A DNA stretch of 8,385 nucleotides from Candidatus Omnitrophota bacterium (GTDB taxonomy: Bacteria > Omnitrophota > Gorgyraeia > Gygaellales > Profunditerraquicolaceae): assembly GCA_028714595.1 (NCBI GenBank), contig JAQTMD010000062.1, forward strand, positions 1 to 8,385. The letters run 5' to 3'. A program made the translations under genes and the position numbers. Shown one piece after another: positions 5,460-8,385 of this stretch. The notes beneath the pieces were generated by a model that saw only the letters and a program-made list of their open reading frames with translations, was not told the DNA's origin and searched no databases. The stretch's first letter is position 1. Every line of letters begins with the position of its first letter.

Positions 5460-7127
5460 ATGACTCAACTACTACTTGACAACCAAGGACGGGAAGCAAT
5501 ACGAGAGGCCACGATCGATCTAGTCCGCCGGCGGATGCGTAGGCACTGGAAGCGTGATTTTGTTCGAGCGTTCGAGGCCTGGCGCAGCACTGGGATCTTT
5601 GATCGGTCGGTCCTCATTGATGCCATGAACAATGGCTTAGATCAAGAGATCCGCGATCTCTATCAACTGCTTGCCGTTTGTGGAGCGCTTGAAGTTACGA
5701 TCGATGATCTCGAGTATCACGTGAACTATGCCACTGGATCGGATGTCACAGGGGACGGGAGCGCGACAAACCCTTATGCGTCCATGTGGTTCCTTCCCTA
5801 CCTGCCCGCCACGATTCGCCACCATGTCCGAATACTCATCGAGGCCGATCACACTGAATACACAATAAACACCTCGAGGTTTTCTTTTGAGCAGGACGGC
5901 TTTTTAAACTTTGTGGGTGTCTCCGCGCCTGAAGTGCTTTCCGAGAATCACGAGGTATCCGCCGTTTTGACCAACTACAATGGCTTTCTTTTCACCGCTC
6001 CCGTTGCGCTTGAGGAAGCGCTTTCCGGTGGCTGGTGGCTTCAAAAGACATCTGCGGGACTTTATCAGACATGGGCGGCGCCGATACTGTCAAACAAGAC
6101 CGACACTCTTTGGGTGCCCGCCGGCGATGGAACCGAGTTGATCCCAAACATCGGCGATATCTGCCGCATTATCCGCCCGGCTCTTTCTCTTACCGTTGAA
6201 AATCTCATTCTCGCTCACAAGGCCACAACGCGACGAACCGGCGCAACTTACGCATCTGCGAGAGTAGCGTTTTGCAATCTCCGAATCGATGTGGACATGA
6301 GCGCATCAGGCATTTCAGAAAATGCGCTTGTTCAAGCTCCAACAGCGTTTACGTTTTGCCGCCTCAATTCCAACATATCTTTGAGAATGGAAGGCAAGAT
6401 CAACGAGTACCCGTCGATTGATGCCGCGCTTGATGTGGTATCGGCGACAGGAATCAAAAACCTATCGAGTTCTACCGCCGGCGTGGGACCAGGCGTCAAT
6501 ACGTCCGGTCTCATACTCTACGCACCGGCTCTTGTCATGAGAAACGGCTCGTTAGTACGCGACGCCGTTATTGACGCCGATATTTTCATGTACGGAAACG
6601 CGCGACTTAGAGCGATCGGCGTTCGAGGCGAAATCAACTGCATCAACTGCACCTTGTCCGATGAAATGACAGGAATAGATCAATATGCTGGCCCCATATC
6701 CTGGCTTTTGTGTCTCGTACCTGCCGACGCCGGGAACAACTTCAATATCTATAATTCAACCGTGAATATCCGTAACGTGCGGTTTGTGAATCGCACCGGC
6801 GAAACAAATTACTGCTTCGCCCAGGCCTGGGGACTGTGCAATATTACCCTTTGCGCGATAGGACAGGATACGAATTGGCCATTGACCTTTCCCCATACAC
6901 CGCCATCACATGGAATCGTTCTTGGCACAAACGGAACGCGCGATTTTATGGGGTTGTGGTTCTTGGAATGGGACCCCACTTCCGCCGACGTTAATCTAGA
7001 TGTTACTGTTGCAGGCCAAGAAATACGCATAGACGACGGCATACCGACATATCAGGCATGGCCAGCAGCGCGCGGCCATAGGTTGGACCCGCGCGGGTGG
7101 GTGGTAGTGGTGAGAGGCGCCGTATGA
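5460..7127 (+). CDS. Spike-like protein, probable receptor-binding beta-helix
   Basis: This is the largest gene in the window (555 aa), starting 3 nt after the previous stop. Residues 1-80 are helical and charged and look like an attachment domain. Residues 88-107 carry NYATGSDVTGDGSATNPYAS, close to the 'yv...GsD.tGdGs..nPyaT' entry motif seen at the start of many phage tailspikes and other right-handed parallel beta-helix proteins. The following 350 or so residues are Asn/Ser/Thr/Val-rich with repeated short strands (for example SLTVENLIL, VAFCNLRIDVDM, NIYNSTVNIRNVRFVN), as in a beta-helix. The C-terminal part (about 485-555) is different and may be a trimerisation or receptor domain. No catalytic glycosidase or lyase motif can be named by eye. 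Attachment to a host surface polymer is the likely role. Confidence 0.75.
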   Translation: MTQLLLDNQGREAIREATIDLVRRRMRRHWKRDFVRAFEAWRSTGIFDRSVLIDAMNNGLDQEIRDLYQLLAVCGALEVTIDDLEYHVNYATGSDVTGDGSATNPYASMWFLPYLPATIRHHVRILIEADHTEYTINTSRFSFEQDGFLNFVGVSAPEVLSENHEVSAVLTNYNGFLFTAPVALEEALSGGWWLQKTSAGLYQTWAAPILSNKTDTLWVPAGDGTELIPNIGDICRIIRPALSLTVENLILAHKATTRRTGATYASARVAFCNLRIDVDMSASGISENALVQAPTAFTFCRLNSNISLRMEGKINEYPSIDAALDVVSATGIKNLSSSTAGVGPGVNTSGLILYAPALVMRNGSLVRDAVIDADIFMYGNARLRAIGVRGEINCINCTLSDEMTGIDQYAGPISWLLCLVPADAGNNFNIYNSTVNIRNVRFVNRTGETNYCFAQAWGLCNITLCAIGQDTNWPLTFPHTPPSHGIVLGTNGTRDFMGLWFLEWDPTSADVNLDVTVAGQEIRIDDGIPTYQAWPAARGHRLDPRGWVVVVRGAV

Positions 7128-7933
7128 CGAGCACCCGCATACATTCGCTTTTGTTCGACCGCGAGCGCTGGACGCCAGCCGCCGCGCGCGCATGGGCGAA
7201 GATGCACGGGTATTCGACGCGCTACTATGCCGCCGCCGCTCCGTCCGAAGATTATTTCCGGTTTCGCCAGCTCGCGACGAAACACTTTCAAGCGGACTCG
7301 TTCAGAACGATCGCTTTCGGACGAGCCGGTATAAAAGCCGTGATAGGCCGGCCGAAGCGCACCGCAAGACGAACGCCAAACCCGCCCACGACCGTACAGA
7401 CCAAAAAAGGAACAAGCTCGAGCTCGATAGTCGACGAGAACCCCCGGCCGTCCGTAAGGCACAAGAACCGGTTTCTAAACGTCCCCGAGGTTTTGACCGA
7501 GCTAGGCGAGGCCTTGACTATCGAGCTTACCAACGGCCGAACACTAGATTTCAAAAAAGGGTGGCTGTTCACCGCGACCGAGACCGGCCGCGCGATCTGG
7601 CTACTCAAGCCCGACAAGAAACGCGCCGTGAAACCGAACAATCGCCACTTGTGGATCAGGAAAGCGGAAAGCCTCTACAAGCGCTTTACCGATTTTGAGC
7701 CTGATAAATACGCCCTGGTAACTATCAAGCGACCGACGCAAGAGAAGTTTAGGAACATCGGCCGCGTAAAAACGATCGCCTATAAATCCGACAAATGGAC
7801 CGGAAAAGCAAAGGGGTACATTCACACGTTCAAGAAGCCCCCTTCGATATGGAGCAACGAGGACGGCGCCGGAAACCTTCTAAAAATAATGGGGCCGAAA
7901 ATGCGGCTCACAATCCGAGGAATCGAGGGATAG
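7124..7933 (+). CDS. Two-domain hypothetical protein with RFRQ-type N-terminal domain
   Basis: ATG 7124 overlaps the spike stop codon (ATGA), so I prefer it to an upstream in-frame start at 7097. The product is 269 aa. Residues 5-76 form a compact domain: HSLLFDRERWTPAAARAWAKMHGY, then YFRFRQL, FRTIAFG and AGIKAVIGRP. I have an impression of similar 'FRFRQ..lGkGI..viG' domains in phage and plasmid hypothetical proteins but cannot name a family. A Lys/Arg/Pro/Ser linker (78-115) joins it to a basic domain (116-269) containing GWLFTATETGRAIWLLKP, WIRKAESLYKRF and the ending GPKMRLTIRGIEG. No catalytic motif stands out. The net positive charge and position between the spike and the Arg-rich protein would fit a nucleic-acid-associated or internal virion protein, but this is only context. 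Confidence 0.75.
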   Translation: MTSTRIHSLLFDRERWTPAAARAWAKMHGYSTRYYAAAAPSEDYFRFRQLATKHFQADSFRTIAFGRAGIKAVIGRPKRTARRTPNPPTTVQTKKGTSSSSIVDENPRPSVRHKNRFLNVPEVLTELGEALTIELTNGRTLDFKKGWLFTATETGRAIWLLKPDKKRAVKPNNRHLWIRKAESLYKRFTDFEPDKYALVTIKRPTQEKFRNIGRVKTIAYKSDKWTGKAKGYIHTFKKPPSIWSNEDGAGNLLKIMGPKMRLTIRGIEG

Positions 7934-8385
7934 ATGAAAGAAATACTCTGTATAAACCCGCGCCGAAAACGCAAAAAACGCGCAGCGCCCGCAGCGCCGC
8001 GAAAACGCCGCGCAGCGGCAAGCAAAAGGACACGACGCGCAGCGCCCGCCGCGCCGCGCAAACGGAAACGACGCGCAAAGCCGCGCGCAGCCGCGATAGT
8101 AGCAACCAAAGGAGCAAGCGAGATGCCAAAACGACGAAGACGACGAAAAGCCCTTACCAAAAACCCCAGCACCACACGCAGACGCGGCCGCGCGATCGCG
8201 CGACGCGCCGGCGGCGCCTTCATGGGCCTGAACTTCCGAGAAGCCCTGAAAAACCTGTGGCTCTATCAGCTAGGGATGATGGCCGCGAAATGGGCCGCGA
8301 AGCGTTTGGGGCCGTCCGCCACCCAAATCGATCCCGCTTCCTGGAACTATGGATCGTACCTCAAGGGCGCCCTCGGCGGAGTCGG
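7934..8385 (+). CDS. Arg/Lys/Ala-rich basic protein, 3' end outside window
   Basis: The ATG directly follows the upstream TAG, with GAGGG at 7925-7929 close before it. The frame is open to the right edge (150 codons seen). Residues 5-60 are almost entirely Arg, Lys, Ala and Pro with a duplicated RAAPAAPRKR, similar in composition to histone H1 tails and other DNA-condensing proteins. Residue 64 is a Met with its own strong ribosome binding site, followed by another basic run (PKRRRRRKALTKNP, RRRGRAIARRAGG). From about 97 the character changes to an amphipathic globular sequence (MGLNFREALKNLWLYQLGMMAAKWAAKRLG, then DPASWNYGSYLKGALGG) that continues beyond the window. It probably binds DNA through the basic part; the C-terminal part may anchor to a membrane or shell. 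No named family was recognised. Confidence 0.75.
   Translation, partial: MKEILCINPRRKRKKRAAPAAPRKRRAAASKRTRRAAPAAPRKRKRRAKPRAAAIVATKGASEMPKRRRRRKALTKNPSTTRRRGRAIARRAGGAFMGLNFREALKNLWLYQLGMMAAKWAAKRLGPSATQIDPASWNYGSYLKGALGGV
7978..8064 (+). repeat. 30-bp imperfect direct repeat in the Arg-rich gene
   Basis: Bases 7978-8007 and 8035-8064 match at 28 of 30 positions, offset by 57 nt (19 codons, in frame). They encode the repeated RAAPAAPRKR block, so the basic domain probably grew by duplication. Confidence 0.7.
8108..8125 (+). promoter_or_regulatory. Internal ribosome binding site and in-frame start
   Basis: AAAGGAG (8108-8114) stands 8 nt before ATG 8123, in the same frame as the gene starting at 7934. 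This is a better Shine-Dalgarno sequence than the one at the upstream start. It would yield a shorter product lacking the first basic block (residues 1-63). Either both forms are made or 8123 is the main start. Confidence 0.5.

Noticed and set aside
7822..8223. Arg/Ala-rich minus-strand frame over the basic-protein gene
   Set aside because: It is an antisense reading of biased Arg/Ala codons. The + strand gene has ribosome binding sites and continues the operon.
1..8385. CRISPR array, tRNA or rRNA genes, insertion sequence
   Set aside because: No evenly spaced direct repeats, cloverleaf-like segments, rRNA signatures or transposase motifs were seen on either strand by eye.

Overview
The window looks like part of a bacterial mobile element, either a provirus or an integrative virus-like plasmid. 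No gene identifies the host. The DNA is GC-rich, and the main promoter candidate has sigma-70-like boxes, which fits a bacterium. No host housekeeping gene, rRNA or tRNA was recognised.

Left part (1-1157): the C-terminal end of a tyrosine recombinase runs off the left edge on the + strand. It overlaps tail to tail with a minus-strand gene for a winged-helix DNA-binding protein, probably a replication initiator or regulator. An 18-bp inverted repeat lies in the overlap and makes the two proteins end in nearly the same peptide.

Centre (1158-1513): a gap of about 356 bp between divergent genes is full of small inverted repeats, a direct repeat one helical turn apart, and a strong promoter candidate. 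The -10 box of that promoter sits inside a perfect palindrome, and its predicted transcript would start almost exactly at the ATG of the next gene.

Right part (1514-8385): eight tightly packed + strand genes have overlapping or near-abutting ends and read as one operon. In order they encode: a proline-rich protein with a small beta-rich N-terminal domain; a transglutaminase-fold cysteine peptidase; a protein with an acidic N-terminal half followed by a long cationic amphipathic and hydrophobic segment; a LysM-like protein with two collagen-like segments and a hydrophobic C-terminus; a coiled-coil membrane protein; a large spike-like protein with a beta-helix entry motif; a two-domain protein of unknown role; and an extremely Arg/Lys/Ala-rich protein that runs off the right edge.

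My reading is that the operon is a virion or host-entry module: spike and fibre for attachment, LysM for cell-wall contact, peptidase for maturation or lysis, membrane-active proteins for envelope crossing, and a basic protein for DNA condensation. I see no terminase, portal, recognisable major capsid protein, tail proteins or packaging ATPase. It could therefore be a tailless, possibly membrane-containing virus of an unfamiliar type, or the missing genes may lie outside the window. These roles come from motifs and composition; only the recombinase and the peptidase are assigned from catalytic residues.
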